Shown piece by piece: positions 32,814-44,035 of a DNA stretch of 64,000 nt. The position numbers were made by a program, and so were the translations under genes. The notes under the pieces were generated by a model, which was not told where the DNA came from, searched no databases, and was given only the letters and a program-made list of their open reading frames with translations. The stretch spans positions 75,305,120 to 75,369,119 of the forward strand of contig NC_084482.1 of assembly GCF_030035675.1 (NCBI RefSeq), in the 5' to 3' direction. Each line of letters starts with the position of its first letter. The stretch's first letter is position 1. This DNA comes from Rhineura floridana (Eukaryota > Chordata > Lepidosauria > Squamata > Rhineuridae).

Positions 32814-33807
32814 ATAATAACTATAAGTATTTAAGTAGCATTGGTGATGGTGATCACAATGTCTTACACTGCCTCCCACAGCGTTAACAACTGCCAAACA
32901 TACAGTGAAATGAAAATGTCGTCTAGACTCTTCTTAATGTTTATATCGGTTACGTAAGTTACTTAGGAAAAACCCTTACAAAAACCACAGGCTTTCTAAG
33001 TCACAAAATACACAACTTGTCACAATACATCAGGGTTCAGACTTATTACATAAGATCAGCTCATTATATAAGCTCTGCGCCCTTTTTTCTGACTTTAGCC
33101 AAGACTTGAGAAATCCTACCGTCCTACGTTAGGGCCAAACTAAACGTAGAAACTTCCGAGTTCACTTTGCCCAGCCTTTGTTTCACACTGTCACATAGCT
33201 AGAGAGCATTCAGAAGAATAAAAAATACTGTTTCCCCTCGCCCCAGTTTATGGGCGTGGCAAGCAGTCTACATCAGACAACAGTCCGGGTTAATTAATAA
33301 CGAGCTTAAAAGTATTCATTCAAAGGATGGGACAGTCCACCTATATATCATATATTCTATGTTGTATGAACAAAGGGGTGGTCAAAGAGTGTTATGAATT
33401 AACCAGTATGCACAAGCAAGCTTGAGAGCACAAGCTCAACTGAATCCCGATTCTTATCCGAACATGGTTTTCTTTTCGTTGTAAGATCACGGACAAAAAA
33501 ATAATGTATTTATTTCATACTGGTCAACTGAGGACAACAACAGTCGCAACAGCGAACCCCCGTGTTCAGTGCACGATGGAATCCATGTATTATATTTATT
33601 TCTATTCTAAATCCCCACTGAAAGCATGAAAACTCACACCCAGATTTCTTGGCAATAGCGTTTTTGCACTCCTCCCCCCCTTCTTCTGGATATACATTTT
33701 ATTACTCCCTCCTCCCCAACTCCACCCTTTATAATGGCCATTCTTTGGAATAAGGAAAATCTCTATATTCTAATTTTAGAAGCCTGAGCCCTGATCTCCC
33801 GGCCTAG

Positions 33808-34215
33808 CCAATTAACAGAGCCACACAAAAGGGGTGGGACTATAAATCTTCTGTTAACCAATCATAGAAGCCTGTACAAACGTTCGGTTTCAACCTGACA
33901 CTTTTGCGCAAGAAGGAGGCGGGTGCATATGTGGAACTCGTCATGACCTGAGGGCCAATAATGGCCCAGGTTTTGGTAATAGGACCAATGAGTGAGCTAT
34001 AGCGGCCTGGGTAGCCAATGGTATGCGAGAGCGGGGAGGTGCCGCCGCCGCCACTGCCGCCTGCGGAGAGGGGGAGGAGGCGACACCGGGTCTGGCAGGG
34101 GAGGGGGGGATTCGGCCTGGCTGGGCCCAGCCGGAGCCTCCTGCCGCCTGGACCGACCGAGCGGGGAGAGCGCCCCCTCCCCGTGGGCCCAGCCCAAGCC
34201 CGGCCCCGCCTGGCC
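33808..34215 (+). promoter_or_regulatory. PRKACA: PRKACA promoter and 5' UTR, CpG-rich with phased CCAAT boxes
   Basis: Forward CCAAT boxes occur at 33808-33812, 33858-33862, 33955-33959, 33985-33989 and 34015-34019, the last three exactly 30 bp apart. Downstream, from about 34020, the sequence becomes a dense CpG island with GC boxes, running through exon 1 to about 34560. A tataaat lies at 33841, but too far upstream to act as a TATA box for this exon. NF-Y-driven, GC-rich architecture suits the broadly expressed C-alpha-1 transcript. Confidence 0.8.
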
Positions 34216-34261
34216 ATGGGCAACGCGGCCACGGCCAAGAAGGGCGGCGAGATTGAGAGCG
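34216..34261 (+). CDS. PRKACA: PRKACA exon 1 (canonical C-alpha-1 start)
   Basis: PRKACA is the main catalytic subunit of cAMP-dependent protein kinase. It is held by regulatory subunits and released by cAMP in the cytosol and nucleus. This exon encodes MGNAATAKKGGEIES plus the first base of the next codon, then a gtgagt donor. The Gly2 myristoylation signal and Asn3 deamidation site are present. Exon length (15 codons plus one base) equals that of the mammalian first exon. The spliced codon should become Val (GTG) before KEFLAKAK in exon 2, which lies beyond the window. The position where human C-alpha has Ser (Ser10 in mature numbering) is Gly. The neighbouring ASF1B excludes PRKACB. Confidence 0.95.
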
Positions 34262-34835
34262 GTGAGTTGAGGGGCTGGGATTGGCGAAAGCCGGATCGGG
34301 AAAGTGGTGGGAGCTGCCGGGCCGAAGCGGCTTGGGTCTCAGGGGAAAGTCGGGCTCCGGGACGCCTGGGAAGCAGGAAGTGGGGTTGAGCCCTCCCCAT
34401 TCCTCAGGCCCGGGTAGTGGGGGCTGCGGAGCGGTAAGTGTTCTTGGGGGAGTCGGTCCCAGAGAGCTGGAGAAGCGGCAGGGATGGCGGGGCGAGGGGT
34501 GTAGGGAGTCTTGCCTGTGAAGGCTGGCCGGCCAGCCAGCCTCAGGCGGGGCACCGGGGTGAGGGGGACGTTGTCTTAGCTGTAGCCACCGTATCTTTGC
34601 ACCTGATGTCTTTGGAGGTTCTTAAGTCAGGCCCTTGCCTGGCCTCCGATGCCATAAAAGAGCACTCTCCAAGGGGAACGGCCGTTATCTGCACACCTTG
34701 CTTATGGGATTTGAGAGGCATCTGGTGGGTGGGTGTTGCTGTTGGATCTTCGGGTTGATCTGGAAGGGGTTTTGTGTTATGCGTCTCCGCCCTCATTCCT
34801 CTGGGAAACCTGCTAGTACGCTTCTACCACATGGA

Positions 34836-35140
34836 ATCAGTCTCCCAAACTTTTTTCTCCGTGGACCGCTTGAAAATTGCTGGGGGTCTTTGCGGACCCC
34901 TTAATGATATTTTTCTGCCTGGTGTAACAATTGTAAGTTTCTCTGCTGGATGCTGTAATATTTTTAATTGTATGTGTATTGCGTCTTTTGTTTCTTACAT
35001 TGTGTTTTACTGTGTTACACTTTGAATTTTATAGAATTCAAAGTGTAAGTGTTTTTCCCAAACATGCTGCCGACCACCTGAATGAAACTTGCAGACCACT
35101 GGTGGTTCATGGACCACAGTTTGGGAACGTTTGCCCTAGA
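34836..35140. mobile_element. Degraded hAT-like MITE with inner hairpin
   Basis: The left end cagtctcccaaacttttttc and right end ccacagtttgggaacg are roughly complementary and recall the CAGTGGTTCTCAAACTT ends of Charlie-type hAT MITEs. A perfect 14-bp inverted repeat (35015-35028 and 35035-35048, loop 6) lies inside. Its exact ends are uncertain. Confidence 0.55.
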
Positions 35141-36324
35141 GTATTTATTTTAATGCTTTCTCCAATTCGGTCCACATATGTGTTTATTCAAGGTGGGTGG
35201 GTTGTAGGATGGAAGAGCCTATGAATGATTTGTCTCCTCAATTTTGTTTTTGTTTTCTGGCTGCACTGCTCTAACAAAATCTGGCTTATCTGGTTGTGCC
35301 TATGGACTTAAAAATTGTTGACATTTACTTTGTCTATATTTGATATGTTAGTTATCTTGCCCAAATGTATAAAGCAGATCTAAATATGGAAAGTAGCATT
35401 TTTCTTATATCTGAGGCTGTTTAGTTAACTGTGTCTGGTACTGAATATATGCATTAAAGCTAATGGTTTGCTATTGCTTTTAGGCAGGTGTGACAGGTTC
35501 CTGTTCATAGACAGCTCATCCTGTTAAAACACAAGTGGAAGGCTACTTAATTCAGGAGAGACAGACGGATGTATCCTCTGCGCCCCACCCCCTAAAGGAA
35601 GCTGCAGAATGGAACTGCAAACTGTTCAGTCAGGGAAGGTGCCCTCAGATGGAAATACTAGCAACAAAGCAGAAAGTATGCATATAGCTTACTAGATGGA
35701 AGACAGTGAGGTCTACTTGGATTGCTTTCATGGAAGTGGAAGGCAGGATTTTGTAGCCGTCAGCAGACTTGCAGGACAGCAAAAAAACTAATACTGGAAT
35801 GGGACCTCATGAAAACCATTTAAAACTTTTTTTCTCTTTGAGGTTCCTTTCCTCTTACTGGTCGTCTTGGAGGAGCTTGTGGTATGCAGGCCTATTCAGT
35901 TACTTTAGGTTTTCCTGCCATACTGCATCCAAGCAGTGGGCCTGCAAAACCCTGCTTTGTCTTCTGCACTAGATGATTCAGGTCTTTTTTCTTTTTAGTA
36001 CTGATGCATCTCATACCCTTCTATATGCTTTTTTATACCAGCATTCTTAAAACCTGGGCTTGTGCTCCGGTGTTTATAAAAAAAAGTGAAACAAAGATAC
36101 AGAGGAATAACGAGAAATAATTAGTACATGAAATGAGAAGTCCACCACAGCAGAATATTCAACCCAAGACTCCTAGGTGCTAGTACTATGCTTTAATCAT
36201 GGAAGCGCCCATCATTCTTAAAGACTCCCGCAAAGCAAGAGAGGAAGATCAGGGGGAAAAATCCATATTTCAAGTGAATGTGTATGGAAACTGCAAAGGA
36301 AGAGCTAGGGCTTGGCACACTGGT

Positions 36325-37029
36325 GGTACATGCCCTGGTCACCTCTCGATTAGACTACTGCAATGTGCTCTACGTGGGGTTACCCTTGAAAACGGTCCGG
36401 AAACTACAACTGGTGCAGAATGCGGCGGCCCGTTTGCTTACAAACAGCCGCTGCCGTGATCACATCACACCAGTGTTATTTCATCTACATTGGCTTCCAG
36501 TTGTTTTCCGGGCCCAATTCAAGGTGTTGGTGTTAACCTTTAAATCCCTATACGGTCTTGGCCCAGTTTACCTGAAGGAGCACCTCCAGTACCACCAACT
36601 AAGCCACCCGACTAGATCAGCCACGCAGGGCCTTCTCTCAGTCCCACCAACGAAAACAGCTAGGTTGGCGGGGACTAGAGAGAGGGCATTCTCAGTGGTG
36701 GCCCCCACTCTCTGGAACTCCCTCCCGTTTGATCTTCGCCATGCCCCTTCCCTGGATACATTCCGCCGAACATTAAAAACTTGGCTCTTTGGACAGGCCT
36801 TTGGGATCTCCGGAGTGGGCTAATTTTTTTCATGATTGTTTAAAATTGTTTATTGATTGCCCTATAGTGCTCTATACTGCTGCTATTTAGAATGGATATT
36901 GTTGACTGCATTGTAATTTATTCTGTATTTATATTGTATTTTATTGAATTTCAAGGTGTACGTCGCCTAGAGTGGCTTCGGCCAGATAGGCGAAACAAAA
37001 ATTAAATTTTACTTACTTACTTACTTACA
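36325..37029 (+). mobile_element. L2-type LINE 3' end
   Basis: One open stretch encodes the L2 reverse-transcriptase C-terminus: [20 protein letters not shown], then [34 protein letters not shown] and [10 protein letters not shown], ending near 36823. The 3' UTR contains cgtcgcctagagtggc and a (ACTT)n tail at 37010-37027. This copy is fairly young, with few interruptions, and closely related to the one at 49742-50683. Confidence 0.92.
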
Positions 37030-38261
37030 TCTCTGCCTGGAATAAGTGAGCTCTCCACTTCTGGTGCATGTTGACTCAGTCCTTGTACCAACATGTTGTC
37101 CTAAATCCCTTCTCAGAAGTCTGGATAGGATACAGGAACACTGACTGCTTGTCCATTATTACTCTGTCCCCCTGCCCCGCTTCTTTTACTTTGTGAACAA
37201 AATCCCATTATGATTGGTGCTACTTGGACTGAGACTGTCCCTTTTCCAAAGAGATTCCTTTACCAAGTAGCTGTATGACAGGATTATCTCTGTGGTTTAT
37301 AATGATCCCAGTAGACAGAGAAATGGTCAGGACACATAGCAAGCATAGCAGTTGCTATCCCTGTATGATTACCTTTTAAGGTACTTGTAGATATTTATTG
37401 CCACAGTGTTGGAATACCCAGTGTTTTAATGCATTAATTGTTCTGTTCAACACTTCATTCATTGTTACAGTATGCAGGAATTTATATACTCTATATTAAT
37501 ATTGAGATGAGCCAATATTTTTGGACTTCCTGAACATCAGATGCTTGGTTCGTCTTCCTTTTATTAAGTACAAAGGAAGATAACCAAAGCAAGAGAACTC
37601 AACTTTTTATATTGAAAATAAATGGTGCAAATTAATAACTTGTGCTGTTGTACTTGTCTTGTAGAAACATGGCTATATTTATGTTTGATTCTAAACCTCA
37701 CATTTCATTTTTTTTATGGAATCTCAAATTTTTTTTGAAGGGAAGTATAGGTAAGGAAGGAACGATAGGGAAACATGATTGGGAACTGCACAGACTTGTA
37801 GATACTTGTACACAGCTTAGGTGTTCTGCTTACTTGAACAGTGGTTCTTTGAAAATTTGTAGAATAGAGCTTTATTAAGCAAACTTTGTGTCAATTCTGA
37901 TTAACTCAGAAGGGGAACAATCATAGGGATGTATTCAGTGTAGCACTTTAGGGGAACAGTCTGTTGGTGCAAGGGTTTCTCCTTGTGCAATGGAACATTC
38001 TCCTCCTCTCCCCGGCACACCCCCTAAATCTGTTCAGGGGATTCCCCCAACTCCCTTGTGCAGATTTGGGGATAGTGAGGGGGGGAAGTCCTTTTGCGCA
38101 TGTGGAAGTCATTCTGCTTGTGCAGTTATGTAGTTGAATACTGCCCCCAGTATTTATTTAGCTCTTTTTTTTGAGAACTTGACTGACTTTTACAAGATTA
38201 TTGTGATTCTCTTTCACTTGAGGTTTTAAAGTTGAAACTGGATAACTATATCTTGCTGTTC

Positions 38262-38390
38262 CTCTAAGGAGCTCAAGATGGTGTACATGGTTCTCCCCAG
38301 TTTTTCCTAACAACCCTGTGAGATAGTGATTGGTCCAAGGTCACTCAGTGAGCTTCATGGCGGAGTAGCGATCCAGCCACATTGCATGGA
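38262..38390 (-). mobile_element. SINE fragment (Sauria type, minus strand)
   Basis: The + strand reads ctctaaggagctcaagatgg, caaccctgtgagatag and ccaaggtcactcagtgagct, then tcatgg. This is the complement of the SINE core that contains atgaagctcactgggtgac. The tRNA head is missing or eroded. Confidence 0.6.
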
Positions 38391-38424
38391 GGTCCTTTAC
38401 AGCTCTGTAATTATATGTTTAGAA

Positions 38425-38549
38425 CAGGGGTAGCTAACTTGTGACCCTCCAGATATTGTTGGATCCCTAACTTGCATCAGGCTCAGCCAGATGCCCACTG
38501 AGTATTGAAATCCAGTAACATCTGGAGGGCCACAGGCTCCTTACCATGG
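38425..38549. mobile_element. Palindromic hAT-like MITE, copy 3
   Basis: The left arm gtgaccctccagatattgtt and right arm aacatctggagggccacagg are complementary. It shares its layout with the copies at 48465 and 55374. Confidence 0.65.
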
Positions 38550-39405
38550 TTTAGAATGAATAATTCAGTGCAAATGATAAATGGATGTTCATAGTTTAGT
38601 GGATAGATTGGAAAAATGCAAATGCTCTTTGTAGACCCCTGGCAAACTTTAGTTATCAAACATCCTTAGAAGGCTCTCAAAGGTGGAGTGCTGCTCAGAA
38701 GTGGTTAAGTACAGGAGCAGGTGGTATTTAAGGTACTCTTGCTTGCTTATTGATCAATTTATTTTTATCAAAGAAAATGTTGTCTTAGCTGACACACTGT
38801 TAGTATGGTAAGTAAACTTAAATGAGTTGTACAGAGAACCATGAGTTGCTTGATAAACAGAAATCCTTCTAATGCATCTTAATCCTCCCAAACACACAGA
38901 CAATTGTGGGTGCAAAAATGACTAGGAAACATTTTTGTTGAAAAATAATGGCAGACATTGGTCAACTGGCCTTCTGATAATTGGGATTGTATCCAACTGT
39001 CTCTTTGGTCTAGCAGAGGCTTCTCTGAACAGAAAGGGGGTGAGGAATTTTGCAAATCCCCCCGTTTCCTTCAGCTGTGATCCTGTTCTAAGGAGGCCTC
39101 CAAACTTCTGTAGTAGGTGGGGACTGCAGTAGGCAGTACAAACAGCAGTGATGCATGTGAAAGCGTAAAAGATATATTTCTTCTTCCCTCCATGTGTTGT
39201 CTTTCTGTTAGACTGTACGATCTTTGGGGCCTGGATTGGTTTTCTGTTATTTTGTCTGGTGTCATCTACACAGATAAAACTACATTAAAAATAGGCTGCT
39301 TCACTTCACGTTTGAGAATATCCAAGCCCAATTTTAAAAGCCATGCTTTGCTGTTCATTTCACTTCACAGAAGGGCACAACTGCTGAATGACAGCTTTGT
39401 CTTTT

Positions 39406-39533
39406 AGCAGCCTTTTCCAACCTGATGCCCTGCTGATATTTGAATTACAGCTCCTGGCATACCTGACCATTGCCTATGATGGCTGAAGCTTGTAGCCCAA
39501 AACATCTGGAGAGTCCATCGTTGGGAAAGGCTT
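39406..39533. mobile_element. Palindromic hAT-like MITE, copy 4
   Basis: A more diverged copy: ccttttccaacctgatgccc at the left and catcgttgggaaaggc at the right, with acatctggaga internally. It is assigned to the same family from this arrangement. Confidence 0.5.
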
Positions 39534-40061
39534 TTTAAAAATCCAGCTAGTATTAGAAATGGAGTTGGTTTGTTTGACTTTGCAGATCTGTGAGTCTGAC
39601 ACTTGCAAAAGTCACATGATCTTGGTGCTGTATAAAGTGAAGAGCCAAGGCTTCTGACCCACTGGCAGCATTTACTGGTAATCTGATTACAAATAACGTT
39701 TTTTGCTTCTAGGAAGCCTTCAGATTAGGTAAAGAATGTGAATACAGAGTCCCTAAAAAATTACTAGAATGTAGAGAATTGGTTTTCGAGTGTGTGTGTT
39801 TTAATATAACATCATTTAACTACCTCATTGCCCTCAAAAGGGCTCCCATGGCCTTTGTAACATTCACATGACAATAAAACAAATGGTTAAATCAGAAATC
39901 AATTAGAATAAGCCAACAAGCAAATCCAGGTAGGAATTATAGCAAGCAGCAAAAGAACTCCTTGGAGGTGGGGAAAGGTACTGAGAGTAGGATGTGATTG
40001 CAAGTAAGAAGTTACCTCAGAAGATCTAGACAGGAAAACGTAAGAAACTTTTATGTGTATT

Positions 40062-40600
40062 TGTTGTTGTTGTTATGTGCCTCCAAGTCGACTGCAACTT
40101 ATGGCACCCTATGAATCAGTGACCTCCAAGAGCATCTGTCATGAACCTCCCTGTACAGATCTTGTAAGTTCAGGTCTGTGGCTTCCTTTATGGAATCAAT
40201 CCATCTCTTGTTTGGCCTTCCTCTTTTTCTACTCCCTGCTGTTTTTCCCAGCATTATGTCTTTTCTAATGAATCATGTCTTCTCATTATATGTCCAAAGT
40301 ATGATAACCTCAGTTTCATCATTTTAGCTTCTAGTGATAGTTCTGGTTTAATTTGTTCTAACACCCAATTATTTGTCTTTTTTGCAATCCATGGTATGCT
40401 CAAAGCTCTCCTCCAACATCACATTTCAAATGACTTGATAGTTCTCTAATTTGCTTTTTTCACTGTCCAACTTTCACATCTGTACATAGAGATCAGGAAT
40501 ACCATGGTCTGAATGATCCTGACTTTAGTGTTCAGTGATACCTCTTTGCATTTGAGGACCTTTTCTAGTTCTCTCACACTATAAAAAATTGAAATGGTTT
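40062..40600 (-). mobile_element. RTE-BovB LINE 3' fragment
   Basis: It closely matches the copy at 28402. The low-coordinate end is the LINE 3' tail (ttgttatgtgcctccaagtc, then acttatggcaccctatgaat). Near 40470-40540 the minus strand reads TKVRIIQTMVFLISMYRCES, then WTVKKAN, a BovB reverse-transcriptase C-terminal motif. It is 5'-truncated near 40600. Confidence 0.88.
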
Positions 40601-41111
40601 CCTTTCCCATGTAATTGGTACTCAGTTCTTCCAAGGCTGAAAACAGGTCCCAGCAGTCCTTGCTGTTCTCATTAGGTTCTACTGGTTTTGTGACTGAAGC
40701 AGTCTTCAAGGAAGGGTTTGATGTACTTGGGTTCCAGATGTGTTAGGGTTCTTGGGGTTGTTAGGTCAAAAGTGTGAACTCACATAGATGGTGATGAAGA
40801 TGGGGAATTGGAGCACTATTAAAGATCAGAGTGAACTAGCAGGTAGTTTTGGTAAAACTGGGAATCTGAAAGAAAACGTCAAAGTTGAGGAGATTCCAAA
40901 GCAAATAATAAACTTTGAAAGTTTTGTGTGCTCTGAAGCTGAAGTGTGGGGCACCAATTATGACGTGCCATGGACCCTTATTTTCTGTGAAGTGGTTGTA
41001 AGGTAGGTAACGGGTAGTAAGGAAGCAACAACTGTTCATTCCTATGAGTAGCACACAGTCTTGAGGCCACTTCATACATCACAGATTGAAAGTACAAATG
41101 TGTGAAATGTT

Positions 41112-41388
41112 TAAAGGTAAAGGTGTCCCCGCACTTATAGTGCGAGTCGTTTCCGACTCTTGGGGTGACGTCTTGCGACGTTTACTAGGCAGACCGTATA
41201 TATGGGGTGGGATTGCCAGTTCCTTCCCCGGCCTTTCTTTACCCCCCAGCATATGCTGGGTACTCATTTTACCGACCACGGATGGATGGAAGGCTGAGTG
41301 GACCTTGACCCCTTTTACCGGAGATTCGACTTCCTCCTTCCGTTGGAATCGAACTCCGACCATGAGCAGAGCTTCGGCTGCGTTTAGC
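41112..41388 (-). mobile_element. tRNA-derived SINE, CpG-rich, minus strand
   Basis: On the minus strand the head carries a B box (gttcgattcc, complement of 41345-41354). The body runs through complements of gaaggctgagtggacc, ctttaccccccagcatatgc and tggggtgacgtcttgcgacg. It retains many CpGs, which suggests youth. The family is distinct from the Sauria-type copies at 966 and 26849. Confidence 0.75.
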
Positions 41389-42183
41389 CATATAATTTTG
41401 AAATGCCTAATTAAATTTATATTTATTCAATTTTTTCAGAAAGCTGAACTCAAAGCAACATACAAAAACAAAGTATCTGTTTCATTGCATGTACATGTTC
41501 TGGGGAATCACAGCCAATGTAGTTCGCTGCTATGTGTACACACCGTATAGGAGCATATAACTGTTTCACGCTTAATGGTGTACACCATGAATGCCCTTTC
41601 AGAAATTGCTACGACACCCTTAGTTTTCAAATTGCTAAAATTAACTGGGTCCCTACTCTACCTGTAAGCAGTCACTGGTCAGTGTAAAAATCTACTCTTT
41701 GCATTTGCAGTCAAGATGGCTGGTTTAAAATGTGTTTAAATAGTAAGTTGCTGCGTTAATGAACTGGAGTATGAGTCCTTAGCAACCCTCAGTTCAGCCC
41801 TTTATAGAAGGGATGATTTCACACTTGGTTGTTTTGTCTTTTTTTTTTAGTGTGTGAATACTTCATAATTCTTAGCATTTATGTATTAGCCATCTCTAAA
41901 GTTTTTTAAAGCAACTTAAAAGTAAAGTGCTGTCTACTTCATTCTGTTGGACAAGGTTGCCAACATCTTTTTCTGGCAGGATCCCTATCCCTTTAATGGC
42001 TGTGTGACAAGCAGACATCCAGCAGTGGAATCTTCCCAGAATCACCAGCTGAATTTCTGTTTATAGTACTGCTGTTAAAATGTGTAGGAGCTCTTTCTGA
42101 GAAAAATACTTGGTAGCTCAAGTCCTGAAGCAGCAAGGAACAAAGCACTTAATTTAAAATTCTATATTGCTTTCTGAAATGTT

Positions 42184-42632
42184 GCAGATGCCAGGGCTGT
42201 GGAGTCAGAGTCGTGGAGTCGGAAGCAATTTTGGGTGGAGTCGGAGTCGGTAGAAATGTACTGACTCCGGCTTCAAAATAAATTTTGATTGACAAATTTT
42301 TAAAAATATAAATTCAAAATGTCAAAGAAGCTTCCCATGAAGTCAGCTGTAGTTGAGTATTTCACCATAACTCAAAATGGAAAACATCTTGTGTGTCAGT
42401 GTATGACACAGGACCCAGATGAAGACAAATGCTGTGATGCCAAGATCAGCGCATATTCAGGCAGCGATAAAAATGCTCCTATGAGAGCTTCCAATTTAAA
42501 AAGACATTTACAGCCCTTTCCAGGGCTGTGGAGTTGGAAGCAATTTTGGGTGGAGTCGGAGTTGGACAGTAGAAAAATAGAGGAGTCGGAGTCGAAGGTT
42601 TGGCGTACCAACTCCACAGCCCTGGCAGATGT
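42184..42632 (+). mobile_element. Internally deleted hAT transposon with BED-finger fragment and target duplication
   Basis: The ends cagggctgtggagtc (from 42192) and ccacagccctg (to 42624) are inverted repeats. Flanks gcagatgc (42184-42191) and gcagatgt (42625-42632) form a 7/8 matched 8-bp target duplication. Inside, 42319-42510 encodes MSKKLPMKSAVVEYFTI, then CQC, and ASNLKRHLQ: the BED zinc finger of a hAT transposase, cut off soon after. A second copy of the left terminal sequence starts at 42521. Confidence 0.9.
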
Positions 42633-43083
42633 GTTAGTCAGGTGGGCAGTTTTTGGGGACCAGTCACCAGAACTTTCAAGCAAGTAGCTTAAAGAAACAA
42701 CCTGCCTCGTGTACCCAATATCTGTGAACCAGTGTGGCACTTCTGGCATACCAAAGGGCTTGCATGTGTCCAGGAGGGCTTCCAGCTGCTGTCTTTCCTC
42801 ACAGCAACACCCCATGCCACACTGCAAAGCTGTCCTTCAAGGCTATACTTTTCAGTATGTATTTTTGTCTGAATTGTTGGCAAATACACCAAAAAGAATA
42901 CTGAAGGACAGAGCAAAGGCCATCTTAGATTCCTCACTGCTGATTGTTTCTTTAGGTTAAGCATACAGTATAGATTTCAGCGCCCCCAATGTGGTGGCGG
43001 TTTGATGTAGGAGGCTCAGCTTAAAATCCTTGGGAATTAAAGTCACTTTGAAAAGATCTCTGTGTGGGATGCTTGCCACCTCC

Positions 43084-43141
43084 TTCCTCACTGATGGGAC
43101 CCTCCTAGCCACCTTTTTCCTCACTGATGGGACCCTCCTAG
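43084..43141. repeat. Short tandem duplication (two units, period 33)
   Basis: The 25-bp sequence starting ttcctcactgatgggaccct occurs at 43084-43108 and again at 43117-43141, with a differing spacer. It is a local duplication of no evident function. Confidence 0.85.
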
Positions 43142-43714
43142 TTCAGCATGTTACCCAAACCCCAGAAGGATGAGCAACACCTCCAGGCTTGTTTGGAGAT
43201 CAGCTCAGGAGGTCCTCCTTTGCCTCTTCCTATTTCTGCCTTTTATAGGTTCTCTAAGCTGTGTCCATTCCTGTTCCATTTCCCACCTTTCATCTTGCTG
43301 AGGTCCTTCCTCCTAAGTAGACCTTTGCTCACATACATGTTATAGCTATTGCTTCAGACTTGGGAAATGTTTTTGGCCCCCGTGCTAGTAACTTCATGCT
43401 CCCTTTCTCCTAGGCTGACTGCCTAAAAGACATGGTTGACTCTTATACTGCCTCCTTGGCTGGTCTGCTGTTCAGTTAGTCCTCCAACATGCCCATCTAG
43501 CTTCTTTTCTCTTTACCCCAAGCATCGACTTCATCCTTTTGCCTTGTGGTTTTAGTGCAGTGGGAGCTTCCACCAAAATTCCACAATCTGTAAAGTTTCT
43601 GTGTACTGGTCTAGGAATATTGTGTGGAAAAGGTTGCTGGAGAAGCCCTCCCCCCCCCATAATAATAGAACCAGAAGCTGAATATTGGAAGAGTCAGGAC
43701 AGACAAAAGGAAGT

Positions 43715-43937
43715 ACATCTTCATACAGTACATATGAAATTTAGTTAAACTATGAAATTTGCTGTCACAGAAGTAGTGATGGCTTTAAGAGAGTTTGGAC
43801 AAATCCATGGAGAATAAGGCGATTAATGGCCACTAGTCATGATGGCTGTATACCTTTGAATACCAGTTGTTGGGGAGCACAAGAGGGAAGGGTGCTATTG
43901 TGCTTGTGTCCTGTTTGTGGGTTTCCCATAGGCATAG
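43715..43937 (+). mobile_element. CR1-type LINE 3' end (sense)
   Basis: The stretch gacaaatccatggagaataa, then ggcgattaatggccactagtc, corresponds to the 3' end (FMEDRAINGY-type C-terminus and UTR) of the element found on the minus strand at 59913-60498. It stops at a junction with an oppositely oriented copy at 43938. Confidence 0.65.
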
Positions 43938-44035
43938 GAACATAGGAAGAGACTGCGGAATCAGGCTAATGGCCTGTCTAGTCTGGCAGTAACCGACCAT
44001 AGCAGCCAACCAACTGCCCATGTTGGTGAGTTTGA
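43938..44035 (-). mobile_element. CR1-type LINE 3' end (antisense)
   Basis: The stretch aggaacataggaagagactg, then atcaggctaatggcctgtct, is the complement of the LINE 3' terminus seen at 59913 (gaacataagaagagcctgct, then atcaggccagtggccc). It is joined tail-to-tail with the fragment ending at 43937. Confidence 0.65.

Larger units (their letters stand above)
19556..33800. other. Intergenic region between ASF1B and PRKACA
   Basis: No intact host coding exon is visible. The space is largely repeats, listed separately: L2 fragments (20812, 25227), SINEs (21461, 26849), a palindromic hAT MITE (21837), a small palindrome (23328), and a BovB LINE split by a hAT transposon (28402-32813). The stretches 19560-20800, 22180-23320, 23430-25220, 27060-28400 and 32815-33800 hold nothing I recognise. 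Confidence 0.75.

Noticed and set aside
33841-33847. A tataaat motif upstream of PRKACA
   Set aside because: It is about 370 bp before the start codon and outside the CpG island, where initiation is more plausible.
33840-34400. Several long open frames on both strands around PRKACA exon 1
   Set aside because: They arise from the GC-rich CpG island, which lacks stop codons by composition. Only the MGNAATAKK frame matches a known protein.
41160-41175. A tgacgtc CRE-like octamer in PRKACA intron 1
   Set aside because: It lies inside a SINE body where the same motif occurs in the family sequence, so it is not evidence of cAMP feedback control.
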